Positions 56,366 through 64,000 of a DNA stretch of 64,000 nucleotides are shown piece by piece (position 1 is the stretch's first letter; the number at the start of each line of letters is the position of its first letter). A program made the translations under genes and the position numbers. The DNA lies in assembly GCF_003265705.1 (NCBI RefSeq), contig NW_020312935.1, positions 2,097,769-2,161,768 of the forward strand, written 5' to 3'. The stretch comes from Callorhinus ursinus (Eukaryota > Chordata > Mammalia > Carnivora > Otariidae). The notes under the pieces were generated by a model. The model worked only from the letters and a program-made list of their open reading frames with translations, was not told the DNA's origin and did no database searches.

Positions 56366-57386
56366 AGAAAAGCAGTAACTAGAACTGTGTCTTAGTGATG
56401 TACACAACTTTATAAAAAAGAACCATTTTAAACCGTAAACAATGGAAATGAGAGGAGCAGGTGGTAAAGGCAAGGCATGTCAATATTTCTAGCTGTGCAG
56501 AAATTAACACAACAGTTTAGACAGCAGCAACCACCACCGCTGTCCCCCTCTTTCCCACACCGGGAGATTCACATTCCTGCTCATGACTTTCTTGCTCTCC
56601 TTGACAGTATGTGGGAAGCCCAAGAACCCGGTGGATCAGGTGCAGCGCATCATGGGTGGATCGGTGGACGCCAAAGGCAGCTTTCCCTGGCAGGCCAAGA
56701 TGGTCTCCCACCATAATCTCACCTCAGGGGCCACCCTGATCAACGAACAATGGCTGTTGACCACAGCTAAAAATCTCTTCCTGGGCCACACAGATGATGC
56801 GAAAGCAAAGGACATTGCCCCTACTTTAACACTCTATGTGGGGAAAAATCAGCTTGTGGAGATTGAAAAGGTGGTTCTCCACCCTAACTACTCCAATGTC
56901 GATATCGGGCTCATCAAACTCAAGCAGAAGGTGCCCATTGATGAGAGGGTAATGCCCATCTGTCTACCTTCCAAAGATTATGCAGAAGTGGGGCGTATGG
57001 GCTATGTGTCTGGCTGGGGGCGGAATTCCAACTTTAATTACACTGAGCTACTCAAGTATGTCATGCTGCCGGTGGCTGATCAAAACAACTGTGTACAGCA
57101 CTATGAAGGCAGCACAGTGCCCGAAAAGAAGTCACCCAAGAGCCCCGTGGGGGTGCAGCCCATACTGAATGAGCACACCTTCTGCGCTGGCTTGTCCAAG
57201 TTTCAGGAAGACACCTGCTACGGTGATGCTGGCAGCGCCTTTGCTGTTCACGACCAGGACGAGGACACGTGGTACGCAGCCGGAATCCTGAGCTTTGACA
57301 AGAGCTGTACTGTGGCCGAGTACGGCGTCTACGTGAAGGTGCCCTCCGTTCTGGCCTGGGTTCAGGAAACCATGGCGGGCAACTAA
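53207..57386 (+). CDS. HP: Haptoglobin, single-unit (Hp1) type; 5 coding exons
   Basis: Secreted liver acute-phase protein that binds free haemoglobin for uptake through CD163. Exons 53207-53211, 54351-54433, 54738-54836, 55517-55591 and 56608-57386 give 346 codons (human Hp1 347; the loss is one Glu in LRTGDG). Residues 1-18 are the signal peptide ([10 protein letters not shown]). Residues 31-87 form one complement-control (sushi) module with Cys52 and Cys85. VQR/IMGG (101/102) is the alpha/beta cleavage site. The beta chain is a dead serine-protease fold: the His is Lys142 (TTAKNLF), Asp186 is kept, and the Ser is Ala295 (GDAGSAF). Glycosylation sequons are at Asn124, Asn181 and Asn231. The alpha-alpha disulphide cysteine (human precursor position 33) is Val. 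There is no duplicated exon pair as in human Hp2. Confidence 0.97.
54351..54433 (+). CDS. HP: HP coding exon 2
   Basis: 83 nt: rest of the signal peptide and the start of the alpha chain ([11 protein letters not shown]). Acceptor 'ctctctgcag', donor GTAGGT. Confidence 0.95.
54738..54836 (+). CDS. HP: HP coding exon 3, sushi module first half
   Basis: 99 nt: [20 protein letters not shown], then [13 protein letters not shown]. Human has Cys where the third-from-start Val (VSV) stands here. Donor GTAAGA. Confidence 0.95.
55085..55335 (-). mobile_element. MIR in HP intron 3
   Basis: 'gcgctaagtgcttcacatgt', 'gctgatgaggaagcggaggc', 'gttgagtaacttgctcaggt'. Sense of the MIR is uncertain; strand is a guess. 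Confidence 0.65.
55517..55591 (+). CDS. HP: HP coding exon 4, sushi module second half
   Basis: 75 nt: [20 protein letters not shown] then PECEA. Acceptor 'tttgtttcag', donor GTAGGA. Present once. Confidence 0.95.
56319..56360. repeat. (GT)n microsatellite in HP intron 4
   Basis: About 18 GT units then 'atgtgtgag'. Confidence 0.95.
56608..57386 (+). CDS. HP: HP coding exon 5, cleavage site and beta chain
   Basis: 776 coding nt plus TAA. Holds VCGKPKNP with the Cys89 that bonds alpha to beta, the 245-residue beta chain and the CD163-contacting loop [12 protein letters not shown]. Acceptor 'ctccttgacag'. Confidence 0.97.
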
Positions 57387-57493
57387 TGCCGGCCAGCTGG
57401 CAGCCCTCGCCCGAGGGCCAGAACGCACTCTGGAAGAGGGGAAAGAGGCTGGGAGTAGAGGGGAGAAAACACAGTGTGAAGCGGTGCTGAGCC

Positions 57494-57499
57494 AATAAA
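57494..57499 (+). terminator. HP: HP polyadenylation signal
   Basis: AATAAA 107 nt after the stop, followed by a T/G-rich stretch ('ctgtgctgtttttattc'). Cleavage expected near 57515. Confidence 0.88.
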
Positions 57500-57516
57500 G
57501 AGCTTTCTTTTGAGTC

Positions 57517-59380
57517 ATTTCTGTGCTGTTTTTATTCTCATTTATGGTATGGCAAAGCTAAGTGGTACAGTGGTATATACTGGGAGTGTGGCAGAAACCA
57601 GCCCAGGCCAACTAGAAACCCCTAAGGTGACACAGAACTGTACCGTGCTGAGGTCACCCTCAGTGAAAGACCCTCAGAAAGGTCACGGTTACCCTTGTTT
57701 CAGAGACAAGGAAACAGACTTGGAGAAGGCAAGTGATTTGCTTAAGGCCACACAGCGGGTAAGCAGGGCGGCTGAATTCACCGCACACCCAGGCCAGTCT
57801 GAATAGGAACCTCGGCTCTCTGCCCCGCACCCTCCTGCTTCTGGGCAGTGCGCGAGGGGAGCGTGGGGGCTGATGAGGAAGAGGCCAGCTCAATGTGGGA
57901 TGAAGACGGGGGTTCTGCCCCAGGCAGAATCTTACTATTTGTGCTCCCACACAGCGGCACTTCAGAAAACAAAGATGGGAAAGGCAGCAGTTAGGACTCG
58001 CTGGGTCCAGATCACAGTGTGGCCGTCCGTCAGCCACAAGCCTTCAGTCCCCGCTTTCCTTCCCGAGCGGCTCGAACCGGATCATCTCTAACGTCCCTCC
58101 CAACATTCTGGAACTTGGTAAAGAGTTACAGGTCTCTTCCTCAATAGGGTAGGCTTTCCCCAGATGGAAGAAACCTATCCTTTACCAGGAGCCAAATGCA
58201 AGCCACCTGAGTTTTCCCTTTCACAAAGATACGGTCTTGCTATTAAGGGTCTCCCAGAAGAATAGTTCCAAAACCCTTGTAAGCAGGAGGCTCTTCTAAC
58301 TTCTTCCACTCTTTCTGGCTAGTTAAGCCTTCAGTACACTGACCTTTCTTTCATCAAGACACCTCTTGTCACATGAAGATAGGGCCTCTCCTTCTCACTG
58401 GTGTAAAATGCCCCCTGATGTCAGTGTTCTCACACCAGGGCCTGCCCTGCACTGTGGAGCTGTCCTCAAACACATGCTCCAGATCCATCAACACTTTTCA
58501 ATCCCTTAGAGCTAGTGGACCAGTGGAGATCTTACACCTCTATTCTAAAACCTGTGAAAGAGAGAAGAGCCAGAAACGGAAATTTGCTACACACACATAA
58601 ACAGAATGACTCTCAGAATACAGTTAATGCCTTTTTCTTCTGGTACTGTCTTCAGTACTAGGTTTTCTTGAAGAAAAAAAGCCATTCTTTTCTTGAAGAA
58701 TTATCTGCTTGCATTAAGTGGCTTCTGGCCACTGTTCAGGAGGAAAATAGTAAGGAGAAGCCTTTGGCATTTTCTCAATCCACTTATCTTCTCTGGCTTC
58801 CTCCCCAGCAGCACCTCCTGCCCTCCTGGGCTAGCCCTCGGGTTTCAGTGACCCTGAACTCATGTAGCTCTCTGCACCCGTTCTGCTGCCTCCAGCATCG
58901 GGCCTTCTTCCTCCCGGCGCCCTCTCCCGGGAAATGCCTCTCTCCTTCCACACAAGCACCTCCTGCCCCCCGCTGGAGGTGCAGGCCTTGTCTCCTGTGA
59001 GAAGCCTCTTCCAGTTCAGGAGTCATCTGTATTTATGGAGCATCGGGCGCAGGGCAGGGCATCCAGTATGAACTCATCGAGACTTGTGGAATGGAAAGCA
59101 ACCAAGGGAGGAACAAGAACACAAATCGGGACTTCAGAGAAACATTCCCTGAAGACCTCAGGAGGAGAGGAGACAGGAGAATTTTATGAATGCAAGTTCT
59201 GAGTTTTTGCTGGTATCTGCGCACTTACCCCACGTCAACACTGTGTGACTCAGGCTCTGACAGAAAGTCCAACGAACAGTGAGAGGCAAGGAAGATGTTT
59301 TGTTCTTTCACAGGGGTCCGGAGGGAGGCAGGTCTAGAGTTCATGCAGAGGCTCAAAACATCATCAGGGACCCAGGGCCT
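57517..59380. other. Spacer between convergent HP and TXNL4B
   Basis: 57690-57785 ('gagacaaggaaacagacttg', 'taaggccacacagcgggtaa') is a MIR trace. No gene seen in the rest. In primates an HP-related copy (HPR) sits beyond HP; none is present here. Confidence 0.55.
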
Positions 59381-59924
59381 TTTTATTGCTTTTCTCTGCA
59401 CGTTCACTTTTCATCCCAGGGCTGGTCCTTGTGGTCGTAGGATGGCTGCTGCCGTCCCATGGATCAGGATGACCAGAGCAGGAAGACGGGGAGAGAACGC
59501 AGAGGCGATGGCGGCTCTCTCCTTTCATCAGCTAAGGACACAAAAGCCCCCGGCAGCCTTCCTCCTGTGCCCTATCAGTGGTGACCTCTTCCTACAGACG
59601 AGGCTCGGGAAGGACGGAGCTGGTAAAGGGGCGACACACCTGCAGCGACAGTGCTGGCCTGCACAGAACTGGACTTCTGCTGGCCACGAGCTGTCAAGCA
59701 GGTCGATGCTGCCCGGCCCATGGCCCTCCAGCTCCGTATCTCCTCCTTGTTCTGGAAAGTCAGGATCCAGACGTTTTGAGAGAAGCAGCGACTTGCCCAA
59801 GTGGAGGCAGGTTATGCCGGGGATGCCGCAAGAGCGAGAATTCTTCATAAGGTTATTAAAACAGGCAAATACCATGAAGACGTTATTTCTTTCTAATAAT
59901 TCTGACAACTCTTTCCAGTCCTGA
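59295..59924 (+). other. 209-codon open frame antisense to the TXNL4B 3' UTR
   Basis: Longest frame here outside the recognised exons, starting MFCSFTGVRREAGLEF. Serine- and arginine-rich without known motifs. A 126-codon frame overlaps it on the other strand, which speaks for chance in GC-rich sequence. It would lie opposite the expected 3' UTR of TXNL4B. Not accepted as a gene. Confidence 0.2.
59382..59387 (-). terminator. TXNL4B: Possible TXNL4B polyadenylation signal
   Basis: AATAAA on the minus strand, about 1.5 kb after the stop, followed by 'tgatgatgttttgag'. Another AATAAA lies at 60121-60126 at the edge of a SINE. Which is used is not known. Confidence 0.4.
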
Positions 59925-60125
59925 GTGCTTGGAGTGAAATTCTCTGCCTCAGAGAGAGGCAGAACTCTGACTTCTGGGAGAAACCTGCTCCTACTGACTA
60001 CAGGTAGTTAATTTTTTGTTTAGCTCAAATTGGGTGCTGGATGGTAAAGGTTCAAGGTCTCATTTCTTGGGCTATTTCATAACATAAAAACTAGTAAAAT
60101 GAGCAAACCAAGATACTGTTTTATT

Positions 60126-60318
60126 TCTTTAAAGATTTTATTTATTTGACAGAGACAGAGAGATAGTGAGAGCAGGAACACAAGCAGGGGGAACAGGAGA
60201 GGGAGAAGCAGGCTTCCCACCGAGCAGGGAGCCCAATGCGGGGCTCGATCCCAGAACCCTGGGACCATGACCTGAGCTGAAGGCAGACGCTTAACCAACT
60301 GAGCCACCCAGGCGCCCC
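60126..60318 (-). mobile_element. SINEC SINE in the TXNL4B 3' UTR region
   Basis: Flanked by 'gatactgtttta'; ends 'gagccacccaggcgcccc'. If the distal signal is used the SINE is part of the transcript. Confidence 0.92.
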
Positions 60319-60905
60319 CTGAGATACTGTTTTAAAAGTCTAAGCCAGAAAGTTTCCAAAATAAAACAAATTTGCCCACTCTCAGTAGAGAATCATTTAT
60401 CCAAAAGAAACAGGGATAACGGGACTGGAGATGGGAGAGCACGTGATAAATATGTGCGCGGAGGAATGGGCGAGGGGGAGCGTGTGTGTACATCTAGGGT
60501 ACAAAAGAAGTATTTCTGTTCTTGTGGGAATGGATTTTCTATTTTACTTGTGTATCAAGTATACATAGTTAAACTGTACTAGGCAACGTTTAGAAGGATT
60601 CTGTACCATCTTAAGGAATAAGGAGAAGCACAATATAGATTTACAAAATCACACTGGGAAAATGGACCACGGTTGTCTTGACTGCTCTGAGGTTTGCAGG
60701 GAGTAGACATTTCAGCACCCATCCCTGCTAATCATGGTACCAGCGTGGCCTTCTACTTGGGGGCGGGGTATTTTCTGTCCAAGTCAGACCTCTTCTCTGC
60801 TGGGACGCTGAGCACCTTTCTGAAGGACTCCAGGAAGACAGCATAGCTGGATTCAGGTACTGGTTCAAGATGTGCCTTTGTCTTCAACTTTCAGTAGTAA
60901 AAGTG

Positions 60906-61071
60906 CTAAATGTCTTGATAGAGGAGGTCATATTTGGGAATATTCTTGGGATCAATAGGACTTTGGACAATAAGTTTTCCCCTCATCGCTCCTCGATAAA
61001 TTACTTCAATCAGATCTATGAAGTCCTGCTTAGTTTTGAAACTTCCCACAAACTTAGTGTGATCTGGAGAC
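60906..61071 (-). CDS. TXNL4B: TXNL4B last coding exon
   Basis: 163 coding nt plus TAG at 60908-60906: [46 protein letters not shown]. Confidence 0.96.
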
Positions 61072-63338
61072 CTAGAGAGCACAGAAGAAAAACAACCTTG
61101 CTCAGAACTTTGGGCGATTACTCGCTGCAGACCTTCAGGAACAACAAAATGAATCGCAGCTCTGTAACTTTCTTCTCGTCGGGGAGACTTAAGACATGAA
61201 GCCTGACATTGATTTCTCTGGTTGCAATTACCGGGCCCATCTGATAAAGGACTAAAGCCAGTGCCGTCGGCCACTGGGGTGGCATGTGAGCCCTATCATG
61301 CGAAGAGCCTCCGCTTCAAAATCTATTTTCATCACTTCTTAGCTCTGTATCCAGTAGAATTGCCTGGACGCTGGCATGGGCATGGTCTGCTGCTGCTGCT
61401 GTTGGCTACACTGTGTAAAGACGACTGGTCATCGTCTCTGAATTGCCCTCACTTACACTTTTGAGTGGTGGGTATGAAATCTCTGTTTTTTATTTTTTTA
61501 CTATTTCAAACTTCAAGTATGTTAATTGTAGAAACTTTTTAGAAAAACAAAATTACCAGTGAGGCCAGAGGCTGCAAGTCGGTGCATGTCCTTCCAATCT
61601 GCGCGCGCGTGTATATGTAGATGCATTTTTTTCAAAATCATGGCAATTATATCATGCAAACTATTTTGTAATGTGCTTTTCCAACCCACATATAACCTGT
61701 TTCTTTCAAAGTCATTAAACTTGCATCCACAACGTTACACGAAATTGATATCTAGTATCCCTCTCTGGACATCTACGTTCTTTCTATGTATTTTGCTTTC
61801 TAAATAATGGTGGGATGAATATTCAGGCAGCCAATTTTGCCCACTTTCACGATTATTTTTCCTTCAGAGAAATTCCTGGAAATGCAATTGCTGGGTTAAA
61901 AATTTTACTTTTTTTTCTTTTGAGAGAGAGAGAGTGCACAAGCGGGGGGTGGATGGGGAGGAGGTGGGAGGGAAAGGGTCTCAAGCAGACTCTGTGCTGA
62001 GCCTGGAGCCTGACACAGGGCTCAGTCCCACGATGCTGAGAGCAGCAACTGGGCCGAAATCAAGAGCTGGATACTCAACTGACTGAGCCACCCAGGTGCC
62101 CCCAAAATTTTACAGACTTTTAAAATGGTAAATAGTGTCATAAATCACCCTTGAAAAAGATTGCACCAAAATAATACTCACATCAACTGTATCCTAGGTG
62201 AATAAATAGCTTTAAAATACTTAAAACAGGTAATATTTAACACACTTTCAGAAAGATAATGACAGAACAGGTACAGAGATCTAAACAAGCAGACACCTCA
62301 CCCACAGCAAGAAATGATAAGAACTACGGGCACACCGAAAATACATGTTAAGTATTAGGATGCTGACTGGATGCCATGGAGGGTGTTAAAGATTTCACAG
62401 CGCTTATTCTTGACAGAGTTGGTTGAAGAATGTCTTCAAAACCTTCTGAGTTATATGTTAAGAAAAAAGAAAAAGAAGAGAGCAGGAGGGGAAGAATGAA
62501 GGGGAGTAAGTCGGAGGGGGAGACGAACCATGAGAGACGATGGACTCTGAAAAACAAACTGAGGGTTCTAGAGGGGAGGGGGGTGGAAGGATGGGTTAGC
62601 CTGGTGATGGGTATTAAAGAGGGCACGTTCTGCGTGGAGCACCGGGTGTTATGCACAAACAATGAATCATGGCACACTACATCAAAAACTAGTGATGTAA
62701 CGTATGGTGATTAACATAATAAAAAAATTAAAGAAAAAAAACAAACAAAAAAACCCCTTCTGAGTGGCAGAAGAGAGGACAGTTGGCCAGAGAGAAGCAT
62801 GTCTTAGTTTGCTAGAACACTTCTTTTCAAAAGCAGCCAACCAGTCCCAGAAGTTTAAGTACACTGACATATTTTGTTTTAAATGAAATTCCTGGGAAAC
62901 TTTTAAAAAAGCTGTTCTGTATTTTCTACACTGAAGGATGGTCAGTGCTTCCCAAATTGTACAAATCTTTCCTACTTCAGTAGGAGGTTAAAATCTGCCA
63001 ATTGCGCCGGAAACCCTCTCTTTTTTGCATCCAAGTTTCACATAACAAATGAGAGAATCAGCTGAGCAAAGAGCAGCAACATTAGGCTCACAAGGCCACC
63101 GGCACAGGCAAGTAGGCGACTTACCGCAATTACTCGGGGAAAACAAACTCCCACTGCCATAGTAACGTCAAGTCAATCGAACTTACCCGTAATCCACTTT
63201 CATATGCTGTCCATTGAAGAAAAACACAGTAGATGGAATATAACTGATGTCAAAATAGTGCGTGTAAACGGGAGTTCGGTCCACATCTACCAGATATATG
63301 GCAGCCATTTTACTCAGGCCAGAATAGGTCTTAGAAAG
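60906..63338 (-). CDS. TXNL4B: TXNL4B, Dim1-like splicing protein, last two coding exons
   Basis: Thioredoxin-fold protein related to the U5 snRNP protein Dim1 (TXNL4A), acting in pre-mRNA splicing in the nucleus. Exons 63338-63187 and 61071-60906 encode the last 105 residues of an expected 149: [32 protein letters not shown], then [17 protein letters not shown] and a conserved tail ending KYDLLYQDI. Junctions: acceptor 'tatttgcag', donor GTAAGT, acceptor 'ctctctag'; phases join as GG|G. It lacks the CxxC redox pair of true thioredoxins, as is normal for this family. Against the human protein from memory, changes are few. The first coding exon (about 44 codons) is outside the window. The gene converges on HP. 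Confidence 0.95.
61485..61900 (-). mobile_element. Old LINE-1 3' end in a TXNL4B intron
   Basis: 'tatatcatgcaaactatttt', 'tccaacccacatataacctg', 'aaattcctggaaatgcaatt' fit old reversed LINE-1 3' UTR text. Confidence 0.55.
61904..62102 (-). mobile_element. SINEC SINE in a TXNL4B intron
   Basis: Flanks 'aaaattttac' on both sides; ends 'gagccacccaggtgccc'. Confidence 0.92.
62453..62750 (+). mobile_element. Young 5'-truncated LINE-1 3' end in a TXNL4B intron
   Basis: 'atggactctgaaaaacaaac', 'ggtgatgggtattaaagagg', 'aacaatgaatcatggcacac', A-rich tail. Flanks 'aaaaccttctgagt' and 'aaaaccccttctgagt' look like the duplication. Antisense to TXNL4B. Confidence 0.85.
62751..63180. other. TXNL4B intron, unique part
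   Basis: No repeat or hidden exon seen between the LINE-1 tail and the penultimate coding exon. Confidence 0.5.
63187..63338 (-). CDS. TXNL4B: TXNL4B penultimate coding exon
   Basis: 152 nt starting in phase 0 at [10 protein letters not shown] and ending GTDYG-type junction VDYG. Contains the cis-proline loop (YIPSTV) of the thioredoxin fold. Donor GTAAGT at 63186-63181. Confidence 0.95.
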
Positions 63339-63724
63339 CTGCAAATAGAGAGTGACAGGTAGGTCACAATACGAGAGGCAGCTAAGGTTTCTTCTGTGAA
63401 ACTTTTTACTGGGATATTCTGTTTGAAAGATATTCCTGGGGCGAGAATCTCTCCTGAGTTCCACATTAGACACAGTATAACCTTATCATTCAGAGTCTGA
63501 GTCTCTGTTGGTAGACTTGTGAGAGGTCCGTGGGAAAACTGTGTGAATACATTTTTTAAAAATGCATTTAAAAAAAAAATCTGGTTTTGGTAGTAAAGTT
63601 TTTATAAACTTTTTGTGGATTTATAAAATCCATGTTCACTTAAACAAAAACAACTCAGAAGTATGTACTGTGCATTGAAATTCCCCCAAATCTCTTTCCT
63701 TCCAATTCCCCCATGAATGATAAT

Positions 63725-63915
63725 TATAATAAAAATAGTGAAGACTTGCATGGCAGTTATTATGTGCTAAGTGTCCTTAGCGCTTTACACTTGTTAACTC
63801 ATTTACTCCTTACAACATTCCTATGAGGTTATTATAGTCTCCATTTCTTAGATGAAGAAACTGAGGTAATCTGCCTCCAGTCACACAGCTAGTAAACAAT
63901 ACAGCTAGGAATTGA
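63725..63915 (-). mobile_element. MIR in the next TXNL4B intron
   Basis: 'ttattatgtgctaagtgtcc', 'tgttaactcatttactcctt', 'agatgaagaaactgaggtaa', 'cagtcacacagctagtaaac'. Well preserved; strand is a guess. Confidence 0.75.
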
Positions 63916-64000
63916 ACTCGGGCAGCCTGGCTCCATGATATTGCCTCTCCTCTATGGCTGAGGGTATAATCCTCTGGCCCTTTCCCCCCTCAGGTTAACA

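Noticed and set aside
56583..56607. ATG at 56583 as the start of a 267-residue protein
   Set aside because: The first eight codons lie in HP intron 4; the acceptor AG at 56606-56607 and the join to exon 4 give the known haptoglobin order.
61072..61274. N-terminal extension of the TXNL4B last-exon frame
   Set aside because: It is intron; the conserved protein resumes at SPDHTK right after the acceptor at 61073-61072.

Overview
This is a stretch of mammalian nuclear DNA from a caniform carnivoran. It has spliced genes with GT-AG introns, a CpG-rich promoter, LINE-1 pieces, MIR remnants, CA/GT microsatellites and about 36 copies of the carnivore tRNA-Lys-derived SINE (SINEC). Many SINEs share a head reading 'ggttaagcgactgcc' and a body reading 'ctggagtcccgggatcgagtcccgcatcggg', a form I associate with arctoids, perhaps pinnipeds, rather than dog or mustelid. 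That species guess is inference. Gene order matches human 16q22.2: PKD1L3 (-), DHODH (+), HP (+), TXNL4B (-).

Layout: 1-2760 is the 5' end of a young LINE-1 on the minus strand, with a complete GC-rich 5' UTR and an ORF1 still open for 251 codons to the window edge. 2.8-11.4 kb is intergenic sequence or PKD1L3 intron crowded with SINEs. 11483-13109 holds the first two coding exons of PKD1L3 on the minus strand; exon 1 is broken by a 2-bp deletion and a nonsense codon, while exon 2 is open. 14.84-15.34 kb is the CpG-rich DHODH promoter with three CCAAT boxes. 15158-24959 carries all nine DHODH coding exons, which join to an intact 395-codon frame; intron 7 uses a GC-AG donor. 25-53 kb is intergenic and almost entirely repeats, including a 6.5-kb minus-strand LINE-1 that appears to have split an older plus-strand LINE-1, plus solo-LTR-like elements. 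53207-57386 is HP, five coding exons and 346 codons, of the single-unit Hp1 type. 60906-63338 holds the last two coding exons of TXNL4B on the minus strand, converging on HP; its first coding exon lies beyond the right edge.

The genes are neighbours rather than a functional unit. DHODH makes orotate for pyrimidine synthesis at the inner mitochondrial membrane. HP is a liver acute-phase plasma protein that captures haemoglobin. TXNL4B is a Dim1-like splicing factor. PKD1L3 is a taste-cell polycystin. The two points most worth following are the apparent loss of PKD1L3 and the absence in this haptoglobin of the cysteine that links the two alpha chains in human Hp. Gene names rest on my recall of human protein sequences; no database search was run.
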